DNA of 64,000 nt from CALGLS01 sp047626155 (lineage in GTDB: Bacteria; Bacteroidota; Bacteroidia; Chitinophagales; Saprospiraceae), in contig JBLHRR010000007.1 of assembly GCA_047626155.1 (NCBI GenBank), positions 1-64,000 of the forward strand. The letters are read 5' to 3'. Below, in pieces: positions 1 to 10,082 of this stretch (position 1 is its first letter; each line of letters begins with the position of its first letter). The notes below the pieces were generated by a model, which saw only the letters and a program-made list of their open reading frames with translations, searched no databases and was not told where the DNA came from. A program made the translations under genes and the position numbers.

Positions 1-83
1 ATTAATCTCTGACTCCTAAGGGCAATCTGAGAGATATGGTAAATTCTCAAAATTTGCCATATCTCTCAGAACACTCAATTCGC

Positions 84-124
84 ATCAAAAAAATAGAGCC
101 GCTGGAAAATCCAACGGCTCTATT
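84..124 (-). terminator. Rho-independent terminator of the giant T9SS protein gene
   Basis: A ten-base-pair stem (AATAGAGCCG at 92-101 pairing with CGGCTCTATT at 115-124) is extended inward by TGG/CCA. Read on the minus strand it is followed by a run of T (A-run at 86-91 on the plus strand). It lies just past the stop codon at 148-150 of the minus-strand gene, so it fits that gene's terminator. Confidence 0.85.
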
Positions 125-147
125 CCTAAAATATAGGATAGTTAAAG

Positions 148-3100
148 TTAATCTCTATTCAACACAATTCGCTTCACCAAGATTTCATCATCAATCCGAA
201 TCTTTACCAAATAAATACCATTTACTTCTGTAGAAATATCCAGTGTAAATGCATTGTTATTTAGTGGCAAGACTACTGTTGATTTCAACTGTTGTCCCGT
301 GATGCTGAACACCTCAAATGCGATGTCCGCTCCTTTTAGGTTCTCGCTCAAGTTAATCTGAACTTCGCCACTTGTTGGATTCGGGTAGATGCTGACTTGT
401 GCTGCAAAGGCAGGATCGTTTATAGCGGTTACGCTTGCTACCACAAAAGGCCCAACAGGAATGCTACAACCTTCTGAATCCGTGATGATGCAAGAGTATG
501 TTCCAGCGGTCAAATCCACAATGTCTTCATCTGTGGAGAAGAAACCATTATTGGAAGTCCACTCATAAGTAAAGTCTCCAGAACCTCCTTCGGGAGTGAT
601 AGCGATGGCTCCATTGGCATCACTGCCACTTTCATCTTGCAGGTTATCTAAAGCAGAACTGATCTCAGGATTAGCGCTTATTGTTACAAAAACTTGATTG
701 CTACATCCGTTGACATCCGTAACGATTACCGAATAAGAGGCTGGTGATAGGTCGGTAGCAGAAGATGTCGTCTGACCATTGCCCCAATCGTAAGCATAAG
801 GTCCAGCTCCTCCACTTCCGGTCACGGTAGCAGAACCATTGTCTTGATCGTAACAAGAATTTTGCAAAGCGGAAATGGTACCATCTACATCATTCGTAAT
901 GGTAATGGTGAAACTACACATCGTTGTATTTCCTGCACCATCTGCTACTTCATAGGTTTCAGTTGTTGTTCCTACTGGGAAAATCGATCCTGTTCCTAAG
1001 CCTGACATTAAAGTTGGAGTGCCTACTGTTGAACAAGCGTCTATGGCACTTGGTAAGTTATAACTCACTTCCTGAGCACAACCTGTCAACACAATGTTAG
1101 AAGTACAAGTGATTTCAGGAGCCTCTGTATCTTCTACAACTACTGTGAAGCTACAGGTTGAACTATTGCCACTGTTATCAGTTACTCGATAAACTTCAAT
1201 GCTGTTTCCTACGGGGAACACCGCACCACTGCCCAATCCAATTAAAAGTTCTGCCGGATTGGCCGAACAGTTGTCAGCACCAGTTGGCAGAACATAGTTG
1301 ACCACCTCCGAACAGTTGCCCATCACTGTAGTTTGATCGCAGGTGATGATTGGCGATATGTTGTCAAGAACAGTAACCATTGCAGTCGTCATGCTGGTGT
1401 TGCCCGCTCCATCAGTCACGGTGAATTGAACAATATTTTCGCCAAGGTTGGCACAATCAAATTGATAAAGGTCAAGCGTTCTGCTTGTAATTTCACAATT
1501 ATCAAAACTGAAAGCATCCACCATGTCTGCGTCAATCGTTGCCATTCCATTTCCGTCAAGGGAGATGCTTACATCCTGTGCAACTGCTGACGGAGCAATG
1601 TCGTCATTGGCGATGATACTTACGGTACTATTGTTAGAGCAGCCGTTGGCATCCGTAGCGACTACGCTGTAAGTATCTGCGTTCAAGCCAGTAGCCTGCT
1701 CGCCGGTTTGGCCATTTGACCAGAGGTAAGTAATATTACCTGTACCTCCTGTCGCGTTCGCCATTGCGGTACCAGTTCCGTCATTGCCACATTGCACATC
1801 CGTTTGGCTAACAATAGATGCACTGACCGGACTCGGTGCGGTAAGGGTATAGGAAGCAGTACTTGTACATCCGTTAATATCCGTAACCTGAAGATTGTAA
1901 TCTCCAGCCGGAGCATTTGTTAATTCAGCATTGGTAGAACCGTTACTCCATAGGTAAGTATAGAGTCCGGTACCTCCACTTGTATTTGTTTGAATAGAAC
2001 CATCGGTTCCCTCGTTACAAGTAGGTTGGTTGATAGCGGTTGACAAAGTTGCCATTATTACAGGAGCCGTTATGGTTACCTGATCTATAATGAAACAACC
2101 GAGAGGGTCTGTTGCCGTAACGGAGTAACTACCAGGGCTTAGTCCGCTGACCGTTGCTGTTGTAGCATCATTAGACCATAAGTACTGGAATAGCTCATCG
2201 CTACCTGTTACAGAAATAGTGGCAGTACCATTTGCATCTTCTGAACAACTGGTATTTGTATTTGTAATGTTAGAGTTTAATGTACAGTTGATGCCCTGAA
2301 TAATAATAGTAGCCGAAGTGGAACAGTTGTTTTCATCAGAAATGACAACAGAGTAGGAGCCTGGGGCTAAATTCGTAATCTCTTGTGTCGTTGCACCGTT
2401 AGTCCATAAGAAACTAAAATCACCCGTTCCGCCAGTAGGCGTAACAGAAGCAGTACCGTCATTGCTGTTGGCTGTGCTGGTATTTGTTGTAGAAGTCGTA
2501 GTAGAAATAGGAGCTGGTTCATTTACAGATGTTGTACGTATTTGCGTACAGCCGTTTATGTCTGTAACTGTTACGGAATACTGTCCCGGTCCGGCATTAG
2601 GGTAATCGAAGTTGTTGCTGCCATCCTGCCAGGCAAAAGTGTAAGGTTGGCTACCACCTGAAACCACTAACATGATGTTTCCATCATTATTTCCAGAGCA
2701 GTTTGGCTCTGTTACGGTTATGTTAGTTTGAATTTCCACTGGCTGCTGAATAACGATCTGCTCAACAGATTCACAACCATTATCATCGGAGATAGACACG
2801 AGGTAGCTTCCTGCTGGTAAATCAGAAATAGAAGAAGTAGTCGCTCCTGTAGACCAATTGTAATTGAAAGAAGGATTGCCTGCGGGAGGATTAATGCTAA
2901 TAGTACCATTGTTTTCTTCAAAGCAACTTACTTGCTGACTACTGATATTATATAGTAAATTACAACTTATTCCATTTATAACAATAGACTGGCTTGTGGT
3001 ACAATTATTATCGTCAGTAATGACAACAGAATAAGTACCTGGAGCTAAGTTAGTAGCCGTAGAATTCGTTGCTCCATTGCTCCATAGATAACTGTAAGGG

Positions 3101-6100
3101 GTGTTTCCACCACTTGGGTTGGCTGTCGCCGATCCATCATTTGCGCCAGCGATGGTTTCATCGGTGCTACTTAATGTGGTGGAAAGTATATTAGGTTCTG
3201 TTACGGTTAGATTGATTGTCGTAGAACATTGGTTGCCATCTGAAGCGGTAACGGTGTAAGTACCCGCAGCTAAATTATTTGCGGTAGCACCGGTTGTTCC
3301 GTTTGACCAATCGTAGGTAAAGCTATTGTTACCTCCATTTGCATCTACCGTAGCTGAACCATTTGCCATGCCGTTACAAGTAACTTCTGTGCTGGCAGTC
3401 AAAGCTAAATTAACCGCTGTTGGTTGAGTTATCGTAATCAATGCGGTAGCCGGACAGTTGTTGTCGTCAGAGATGGTTACTTCGTAAGTCCCTGCACTAA
3501 GGTTGTTGATGGTTTCCGTACTTCCACCATTAGACCACTGGTAACTATAGGGCCCATTACCTCCATTTAAAGAAGCCGTAGCTGTTCCGTTGTTTCCACT
3601 GAAACAGTTGATGTCCGTTCCACTGATATTGGCTGTAACCACACAGTTGAAACTATTGACCGTAACCGTCTCCGTACTGGTACAGTTATTTGCATCTGTT
3701 ATTTCTACGCTATAAAGTCCAGGTTCAAGGTTGTTAATGCTAGCAGTGCTTTCTCCATTACTCCAACTGTAGGTATAGCCAGCAGCGCCACCATCAGGGG
3801 TGGCAGTGGCAGAACCATCGTTAGCACCAGCTGCTGTTTCGTTGGAAGACGTTGCATTTACTGAAAGGCTATTCGGTTCAGTAATAGTAACACTAATGGT
3901 TTGCATACAGTCATCGTTATCTGTTACCGTGGCAACGTAAGTACCTGCAGAAAGATCGCTTTCTGTTGCTTCATCGCCACCGCCTGGCCAGCTGTATTCG
4001 TATGGGCCATTTCCACCATCTGCCTCAATAGTTGCAGAAGCATCATTGTCACCTTGGCACAATACGTTGGATTGGTTGTCTAGCGCTAAAGCTAAAGGAG
4101 TAGCCTGCGTGATATTAACTTGTGCGGAATTGGTACAACCATTATCGGTATTTGTAACCATCAGAGAATAGGAGCCTGCGTCATCAATCGTTGGTGTCGC
4201 AGTATTGGCACCTGAGGCAATGTTGCCATCATTGGTGTCCCATTCGTATTCAAAATTAGAACCGGAAGAAGAGTCTGTTCCGTCTAATGTAATTGTTATG
4301 TTATTACAATTCAGTTGATCGGTGTTTCCGGCATCAGCTGTTGGCGCGTTTAAGTTTTCGCTTACACTAACAGAAGAAGAGGAAGAACAACCATTGGAAG
4401 TATTGGTCACTAGTAAAGTGTATTCACCAGCTTCGTCAACATCCGGAGCTGTACCATCCTCACCAGATACGATGTTACCATTTGTTGTACTCCATAGGTA
4501 TTCGATATTGGAACCACCAGAAGAATTATTACCATTAAGGCCTACAAGACTGGTGTTACAATTCAGTTCCGAAGCATTTCCAGCATCGGCAGTAGGAAGG
4601 TTTGCGTTTTGACTGACAGTCGTATTCGCAGAAGCAGTACAACCGTTATCGTTATTGGTTACAACCAAAGCATAAGTTCCAGTTAGATCTACTACTGGCG
4701 AATCGCTGTCGGCACCGGATACAATATTACCGTTGCTGGTCGTCCAGTTGTAGCTGATGTTAGAACCAGAAGAAGAGCCACTACCATCTAAGCTTAAGCT
4801 GGTGTTGGTGCAATTTAGTTGGCCAGCAGTACCTGCACTAGCAGCAGGTGTATTTGTGTTTTCGGTAACGATGATTTCAGAACTAGCTGTACAACCATTG
4901 TCACTATTGGTTACGATTAAGGCGTAGGTCCCATCAGCATCAACAACTGGAGCTGTGGAGGTGCCACCGGATACAATATTACCATTGGAAGTAGACCAGA
5001 GGTAGTTAATGTTACTGCCACTGGAAGAGTTAGAGCCGTCTAATGTAATACTATTGTTGGAGCAAGTGATTGGATTTGCACTTCCTGCGTCTGCATCTGG
5101 AATGGTGATATTGGCCATCACGTTAAGAGCAGAAGCAGCAGAACAGCCATTGGCGCTATTGTTTACGGTTAAAGTATAGGTTCCTGCATTATCAACGACT
5201 GGGTTAAGGGAAGTCGCACCAGATACAATATTGCCATCTGTGGTAGACCATAGATAGGTGATATTGGCGCCGGATTCAGAATTAGATCCGTCGAGCGTTA
5301 AAGCAGTAGTAGAACAATTGAGGTCCGCAGCGGTTCCTGCATCAGCGTCAGGCAAAGCTGCATTTTGATCAACTATTGTATTTGCGGAAGCAGTACAACC
5401 ATTTTCGTTATTGGTTACCAGAAGGCTATATGTACCTGCTGCATCTACTGTTGGATTGAGGGAAGTCGCACCAGATGCGATGTTACCATCACTGGTAGAC
5501 CATAGGTAGCTGAAGTCAGTTCCAGTTGATGATCCATTTCCGTCAAGGTTTATTTCAGGGGTGTTACAATTAAGAACAGCAGGTGAATTTGCAGTAGCAG
5601 CAGGAAGGTTGGCATTTGAGTCTACTATCGTGTTTGCCGAAGAGGAGCAACCATTGTTATTGTCGGTAACGATAAGCGTATAAGTACCACTGGCATCAAC
5701 GACAGGTGCTGTGCTATCCGCACCGCTTGCGATGTTGCCATCAGTGGTTGTCCATTGGTAAGAAATACTAGGGCCGCCCTGAGAGGCAGAACCATCTAAT
5801 GTAACAGTATTGTTGGAGCAGGTTAGTGTTTCAGCAGGACCTGCATCTGCATCAGGTGTTGAAATATCGCCGATGACGATGGCACTGGATGTTTCTTCAC
5901 AACCTGTTGCGGTATTGTAAACTAAGAGGTCGTAAAGACCAATTGCATCAACTAAAGGACTCATGCTGTTTTCGCCATTTACAATGTTTCCATCTATGGT
6001 AGACCAAAAGTAAGAAATGTTAGGGCCGGAGGAGGAAGCTGTACCGTCGAGGCTGATTTGTGGGAGGGAACAATCTATATTCATATTGTCACCCGCATCA

Positions 6101-7365
6101 GCTGTTGGAACTTGACTTGATATGATCACAACGTCTTCAAATTCCATACAGCCACTATCATCGGTAATGGTGAGATAGTAAACCCCTTCTATTAAATCGG
6201 AAAAGGAACCGGAATTTTGAGATCCGAAGCCAATGTCGTAATTGTAAGAAGGGCTTCCACCTGAACCTTGTGCAATGATTTGGCCATCACCACTGTTGCA
6301 ATTTTCATTAATAACAATAGCTTCTAGACTAAGCACAGGGGGTTCGGCAATGGCAAAGGTTTCTATTTCCGTGCAATTATTGTTATCTGTTAGAGTTAAA
6401 ACATAGTTGCCAGGTATTAAGCTGTTAATGCTGTTGGTACTTTGGCCTGTGTTCCAGAGGTAGCTGTAGCCGGGAGTTCCTCCAGAAGGAGAAGTATCAA
6501 TAGATCCATTACCGTTTCCGGCACAATCAATATCTTCTACAGCATTGGTAACTATTTCCAATGGGTTGGTAGGACCTCCTACGGTGAAAGGTCCGAGTTC
6601 AATCATGTATCCGTGGCCTTCTGTCATGGTGACGCTGTAGTCTCCAGCTTCGAGGTTGGTCAAATCCTGCGTAGTTTCGCCATTACTCCAGGAGTAAGAG
6701 GTACCGCCATAGCCTCCTGAAGGACTAAGGTCTATGGTACCACTTCCTTCCCCGGCGCAAAGTGCATTAGTACTGTTAGCATTACCCTCAAAGGAACAGG
6801 TTTCTATCCAGGTAAGCCAACTGTTGAGTGAGATTTGTCCAGGCTCGAAAATAGTTCTATCCGGGCAAACCGCGTATAAAGTTGGGAAGTAGGTAATATT
6901 GTATTGGTTACCTACAGCGCTGGAAGTTGTATTTATTATGGGGTAAGGTGTACCCGAGACCCAGTCGCCGGTGGTGCCTCCTACACAACCGGATGGGCCA
7001 TAAAGGCAGGCAACGTTGGTACTTTGATCTGGTTCTATAAAAAATACCATTACCTCATCGGTACCGTCGGGACCGTAATCTTCATACAGTGTTTCTAAAA
7101 TGCCAGAGTTGTGGTAACTCCAACAGGGGGGGCACCAGGTAGCTGAAAAATCGAGGACCACCATTTTGTCCTGATCTAGGATATCGTAAAGGGTGTGGCT
7201 ATTGCCGTTGAGGTCTGTGAGTGTCCAGTTGGGGGCAGTGGCGCCATTAGGTAATGCCGCTTGAGCTGAGTTGTTGAATAGTAATAACAATGATATTACA
7301 GATAAACTAAACAGTATTGTCCGAAGGGGGAAGGAACGTAAATTCCTTTTGAGAAGGTTTTTCAT
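148..7365 (-). CDS. Giant secreted protein: thioredoxin fold, PKD-like and SprB repeats, HYR domains, T9SS type A sorting domain
   Basis: This 2405-residue protein begins with a signal peptide (about residues 1-36). A thioredoxin/TlpA-like domain follows (about 40-190) with the redox motif WCPPC. Next come about three SprB-type repeats (YxWSNG...AGxYxVTVTD), then eight tandem PKD-like units of about 84 residues (about 419-1088). A long second SprB array, two or three HYR-like modules (about 1922-2160, the motif ITC...NCS) and two more SprB repeats complete the stalk. The end (about 2325-2405) is a type A T9SS sorting domain with YPNPTSGEVQI and a final VKRIVLNRD. SprB itself is a mobile gliding adhesin of Flavobacterium johnsoniae; an adhesin or surface role here is inference. 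The thioredoxin head is unusual for such a protein. The gene appears monocistronic, with a terminator right after it. Modular composition is clear; exact function is unknown. Confidence 0.93.
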   Translation of the reverse strand: MKNLLKRNLRSFPLRTILFSLSVISLLLLFNNSAQAALPNGATAPNWTLTDLNGNSHTLYDILDQDKMVVLDFSATWCPPCWSYHNSGILETLYEDYGPDGTDEVMVFFIEPDQSTNVACLYGPSGCVGGTTGDWVSGTPYPIINTTSSAVGNQYNITYFPTLYAVCPDRTIFEPGQISLNSWLTWIETCSFEGNANSTNALCAGEGSGTIDLSPSGGYGGTSYSWSNGETTQDLTNLEAGDYSVTMTEGHGYMIELGPFTVGGPTNPLEIVTNAVEDIDCAGNGNGSIDTSPSGGTPGYSYLWNTGQSTNSINSLIPGNYVLTLTDNNNCTEIETFAIAEPPVLSLEAIVINENCNSGDGQIIAQGSGGSPSYNYDIGFGSQNSGSFSDLIEGVYYLTITDDSGCMEFEDVVIISSQVPTADAGDNMNIDCSLPQISLDGTASSSGPNISYFWSTIDGNIVNGENSMSPLVDAIGLYDLLVYNTATGCEETSSAIVIGDISTPDADAGPAETLTCSNNTVTLDGSASQGGPSISYQWTTTDGNIASGADSTAPVVDASGTYTLIVTDNNNGCSSSANTIVDSNANLPAATANSPAVLNCNTPEINLDGNGSSTGTDFSYLWSTSDGNIASGATSLNPTVDAAGTYSLLVTNNENGCTASANTIVDQNAALPDADAGTAADLNCSTTALTLDGSNSESGANITYLWSTTDGNIVSGATSLNPVVDNAGTYTLTVNNSANGCSAASALNVMANITIPDADAGSANPITCSNNSITLDGSNSSSGSNINYLWSTSNGNIVSGGTSTAPVVDADGTYALIVTNSDNGCTASSEIIVTENTNTPAASAGTAGQLNCTNTSLSLDGSGSSSGSNISYNWTTSNGNIVSGADSDSPVVDLTGTYALVVTNNDNGCTASANTTVSQNANLPTADAGNASELNCNTSLVGLNGNNSSGGSNIEYLWSTTNGNIVSGEDGTAPDVDEAGEYTLLVTNTSNGCSSSSSVSVSENLNAPTADAGNTDQLNCNNITITLDGTDSSSGSNFEYEWDTNDGNIASGANTATPTIDDAGSYSLMVTNTDNGCTNSAQVNITQATPLALALDNQSNVLCQGDNDASATIEADGGNGPYEYSWPGGGDEATESDLSAGTYVATVTDNDDCMQTISVTITEPNSLSVNATSSNETAAGANDGSATATPDGGAAGYTYSWSNGESTASINNLEPGLYSVEITDANNCTSTETVTVNSFNCVVTANISGTDINCFSGNNGTATASLNGGNGPYSYQWSNGGSTETINNLSAGTYEVTISDDNNCPATALITITQPTAVNLALTASTEVTCNGMANGSATVDANGGNNSFTYDWSNGTTGATANNLAAGTYTVTASDGNQCSTTINLTVTEPNILSTTLSSTDETIAGANDGSATANPSGGNTPYSYLWSNGATNSTATNLAPGTYSVVITDDNNCTTSQSIVINGISCNLLYNISSQQVSCFEENNGTISINPPAGNPSFNYNWSTGATTSSISDLPAGSYLVSISDDNGCESVEQIVIQQPVEIQTNITVTEPNCSGNNDGNIMLVVSGGSQPYTFAWQDGSNNFDYPNAGPGQYSVTVTDINGCTQIRTTSVNEPAPISTTTSTTNTSTANSNDGTASVTPTGGTGDFSFLWTNGATTQEITNLAPGSYSVVISDENNCSTSATIIIQGINCTLNSNITNTNTSCSEDANGTATISVTGSDELFQYLWSNDATTATVSGLSPGSYSVTATDPLGCFIIDQVTITAPVIMATLSTAINQPTCNEGTDGSIQTNTSGGTGLYTYLWSNGSTNAELTNAPAGDYNLQVTDINGCTSTASYTLTAPSPVSASIVSQTDVQCGNDGTGTAMANATGGTGNITYLWSNGQTGEQATGLNADTYSVVATDANGCSNNSTVSIIANDDIAPSAVAQDVSISLDGNGMATIDADMVDAFSFDNCEITSRTLDLYQFDCANLGENIVQFTVTDGAGNTSMTTAMVTVLDNISPIITCDQTTVMGNCSEVVNYVLPTGADNCSANPAELLIGLGSGAVFPVGNSIEVYRVTDNSGNSSTCSFTVVVEDTEAPEITCTSNIVLTGCAQEVSYNLPSAIDACSTVGTPTLMSGLGTGSIFPVGTTTETYEVADGAGNTTMCSFTITITNDVDGTISALQNSCYDQDNGSATVTGSGGAGPYAYDWGNGQTTSSATDLSPASYSVIVTDVNGCSNQVFVTISANPEISSALDNLQDESGSDANGAIAITPEGGSGDFTYEWTSNNGFFSTDEDIVDLTAGTYSCIITDSEGCSIPVGPFVVASVTAINDPAFAAQVSIYPNPTSGEVQINLSENLKGADIAFEVFSITGQQLKSTVVLPLNNNAFTLDISTEVNGIYLVKIRIDDEILVKRIVLNRD
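4104..6112 (-). repeat. Eight tandem PKD-like coding repeats (about 252 bp each)
   Basis: Within the giant protein, eight consecutive units of about 84 codons share the pattern ADAG...LxC...LDGSxSxxG...YxWxTxDGNIxSG...PxVDxxGxYxLxVTNxxNGC. The units differ from each other at many positions, so this is an old duplication array, but neighbouring copies remain similar enough to recombine. The boundaries given are approximate. Confidence 0.85.
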
Positions 7366-7634
7366 GTTTTGTTAATTGTTTTGATATAGAATTCTGAGCG
7401 AAGTTGTGGAAGCTTTTGGGGGATTTACTTTAGGAAGTGAACCTAAAGAAACAATCAAATATAACGAAAAAAGTTATTTTAACGTAAGAAAGGAATGAGA
7501 AACTGGAATTTAGCCTAATTTTATTTAGGTGAAATATTATTCTACCAGAATTAGATTGTATGGCAGGAGGGAATGGTTTGTTTTGTTTTTTTTTGCTTAA
7601 ACCCATAAAGCTTAAACAAGTAAACGAAGACGAA

Positions 7635-10082
7635 TTAGCTACAAATGTTTTTTGCAATGCTAAAATAAAAAGTAGCCCCTTCACCAGGAGTCGAGTCTGC
7701 GGAAATATTGCCTTGGTGTTGTTCCACAATTTCTTTACAAAGTGCTAGTCCGATGCCACTACCTTCGTATTGATCTTTGCTATGGAGTTTGGAGAAGAGC
7801 GTGAAAATTTGATTGTGGAATTCTTCGGGTATACCTACCCCGTTGTCTGCAACTGAGAAATTCCAATGGCTGTCAGAACCAGTGCAGGAGATTTTGATTT
7901 CGGGATCGATATCTGCCTGTTTGAATTTGATGGCATTGGCAATGAGGTTTTGGAAGAGTTGTTTGATCTTCGTGCGATTGGCCTTAATGGTTTCTGGAAT
8001 ATTATGAAATTGAATGTTGATATTTCTTTCTTTAGCATTCAAATCTAGTCCGATGAATTCCAATAATTGCGAAAGAGAAAAATCCTCAAATTCATTTTTA
8101 TTTTGCCGGATACGGGAGTAATCAAACAATCCATCTACAAAATGATTCATTCTCGTAACCCCGTTTATGATAAAGCCCATATATTCCTTTGACTTTTCAT
8201 CAATGGTGTCTTCGTACTTGTTTTTGATGATCTGGGTAAAGGTACCTATGGTCCGAAGTGGTTCCTTCAAATCATGGCAGACAGAATAAGCGAGGTTCTC
8301 CAGCTGCATATTGGATTTGATGTATTGCTCCAGCTCATGGTTTTTTTGTTCCAGAATGGTTTGATGTGCCACCTGCTCGCTTAGGTCTTGAATGGTAATA
8401 CAGAAGAGACCGGGTTGATCGTCATTCAAAGGAATGAAGGAGGTCTGGCTAGGGAAGGTAGTTCCATCTAGGCTAGCGTGTGTCCAGTTCACATTAAACC
8501 TGTCGTTTTCGGCTAGATTTGTAGCTAACTTGGCCAGTAATTTTTTAGAAGATTTGCCATTTGGCTGGAATTCAGGACTCAGCTCGCCCAGTTGAAATTT
8601 CTTAGCTTCCTCCTTAGAACTTATCCCAAACAACTCCAGAAATTGATCATTGAAATCCAGTGCTTTTTTATTGATGGAGTCATAGATGCCAATACCCATA
8701 AGGGTATTGTCAAAAAGGGAATAATAATGTTTTTTGACGTGTTCGAGTTCTTTTTTACCGTTGATGATTTCCGTAGTATCATGGCAAATGAGCAGTACTT
8801 CAGTGACTTCCGTTTTGTTGTAGTTGAATATGGGACGAAAAGTTAGCGCGTAGTGCGTCTGTGCGTCTTGTTTTCCTAAAGAGATATAAATAGTATTCGA
8901 CTCCCCTTCAAAGGCTTTTTGTACAAGATCTTTTCTTCTGTTTAATTCACTATCCGTGAGCATTTTGGTTTTTTCTATATCATCAAAAATGCTCGTCCCT
9001 TTTTCTATGGTAATATTATAGTGTTTTTTACATGCCTCGCTATAATTAGTATTAAAAGCCCGCAAAGTCAGATCCTTATTAAAAACGCAAAGAGGGGCAT
9101 CGTAACTGTCGATGGCCTGATGAGTCCATGCTTTTTGTAGTTCGAGTTTACGTAAGTGCTTTTTAGAAGTAACTTCCAGTGTTAATTTGGGAATAAGTTT
9201 GTCTAACGTTTTTTTAAGTAATGGCGTTTTTGAAATGCTTTTTCCATCTGCCACAGCGATTATTCCAACAACTTCGCCCTCTGGACTGATTAATGGAATA
9301 ACATAAAAGGCATTGAATTTATGCTCTTTTAGAAAATTGGTGTGTGGAAAAAGAGTTTGTGCTTGAAAAGGAATAAGTAGTTCTTCCTTTGTTTCAAAAA
9401 CACGAGCGCAGGGTTTATCAATTAAGGAATAAGTGAAATTGGGGATGTGTGCTCCACGAATATAACAAGATAAAGAGTTGTTTTCTTTTTTACTGTTATT
9501 CGAAATGGCAATCATGACCATATCCAAATGGAAGATCTTTGAGATTTCACGGGTGAGTTGGTTCAGGTAATTTCCAGAAGGACTATCCTCCCCATGAATC
9601 GATAATAAGCGAAGGCTAATTTTATTTATTTTTTCCTCCGTAATATTTTTCAAGGTTTCAATGACGATCATTTTACCATCTGCTGTTTCTTCTAATGATT
9701 GATGGATTTTGAGGTAGTATTCGTTGGTTTCAATCTCAAATTGATGCGTACGGTTTACGTCATTTTGTTGAAATAAGGCCGCCGCTTTGCGCTGAATTTC
9801 TTGTTGTATATCGTTAGCATGATAAGAAGGAGTACTATCAGCAAGGAGATTATTTTTTAGCGCAGCTTTGTTTTTAAAAATGAACTGGCCATGTTTGTTT
9901 CTGACGATAATGGGCTGGGGGAGGTTGTTAAAGAGTGCAAAATTGCTCTCTGAGTCAAGCTCAGTTGGATCAATATAATTGAAGCTATCGCAGGCGTGTT
10001 GTACCTCAGAGTTTACCTGAAGCCCGAGAGGAGGGCTATCCGCGACCTCCTTTTTTGTTTCTAATGTGTTGAATAAAGCCAT
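7635..10082 (-). CDS. PAS/GAF sensor histidine kinase
   Basis: This predicted soluble sensor kinase of about 815 residues has no membrane segment. In order it shows a PAS domain (about residues 40-140), a GAF-like domain (about 160-310), two more PAS domains (about 320-440 and 450-570), and a HisKA dimerisation domain with the phosphoacceptor histidine in SVCHDLKEPLRTI. The HATPase_c domain has the N box NLIANAIKFK, the G1 box DNGVGIPEEF and the G2 box GSGIGLALCKEIV. I chose the ATG at 10082 (MALFNTLETKK) because the 12 upstream codons (from 10118) look like leader. No response regulator is adjacent in the same operon, so it is an orphan kinase or works with a distant partner. The H-box HDLKEPL is typical of light- or redox-sensing phytochrome-like kinases, but no chromophore site is visible. 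Confidence 0.9.
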   Translation of the reverse strand: MALFNTLETKKEVADSPPLGLQVNSEVQHACDSFNYIDPTELDSESNFALFNNLPQPIIVRNKHGQFIFKNKAALKNNLLADSTPSYHANDIQQEIQRKAAALFQQNDVNRTHQFEIETNEYYLKIHQSLEETADGKMIVIETLKNITEEKINKISLRLLSIHGEDSPSGNYLNQLTREISKIFHLDMVMIAISNNSKKENNSLSCYIRGAHIPNFTYSLIDKPCARVFETKEELLIPFQAQTLFPHTNFLKEHKFNAFYVIPLISPEGEVVGIIAVADGKSISKTPLLKKTLDKLIPKLTLEVTSKKHLRKLELQKAWTHQAIDSYDAPLCVFNKDLTLRAFNTNYSEACKKHYNITIEKGTSIFDDIEKTKMLTDSELNRRKDLVQKAFEGESNTIYISLGKQDAQTHYALTFRPIFNYNKTEVTEVLLICHDTTEIINGKKELEHVKKHYYSLFDNTLMGIGIYDSINKKALDFNDQFLELFGISSKEEAKKFQLGELSPEFQPNGKSSKKLLAKLATNLAENDRFNVNWTHASLDGTTFPSQTSFIPLNDDQPGLFCITIQDLSEQVAHQTILEQKNHELEQYIKSNMQLENLAYSVCHDLKEPLRTIGTFTQIIKNKYEDTIDEKSKEYMGFIINGVTRMNHFVDGLFDYSRIRQNKNEFEDFSLSQLLEFIGLDLNAKERNINIQFHNIPETIKANRTKIKQLFQNLIANAIKFKQADIDPEIKISCTGSDSHWNFSVADNGVGIPEEFHNQIFTLFSKLHSKDQYEGSGIGLALCKEIVEQHQGNISADSTPGEGATFYFSIAKNICS

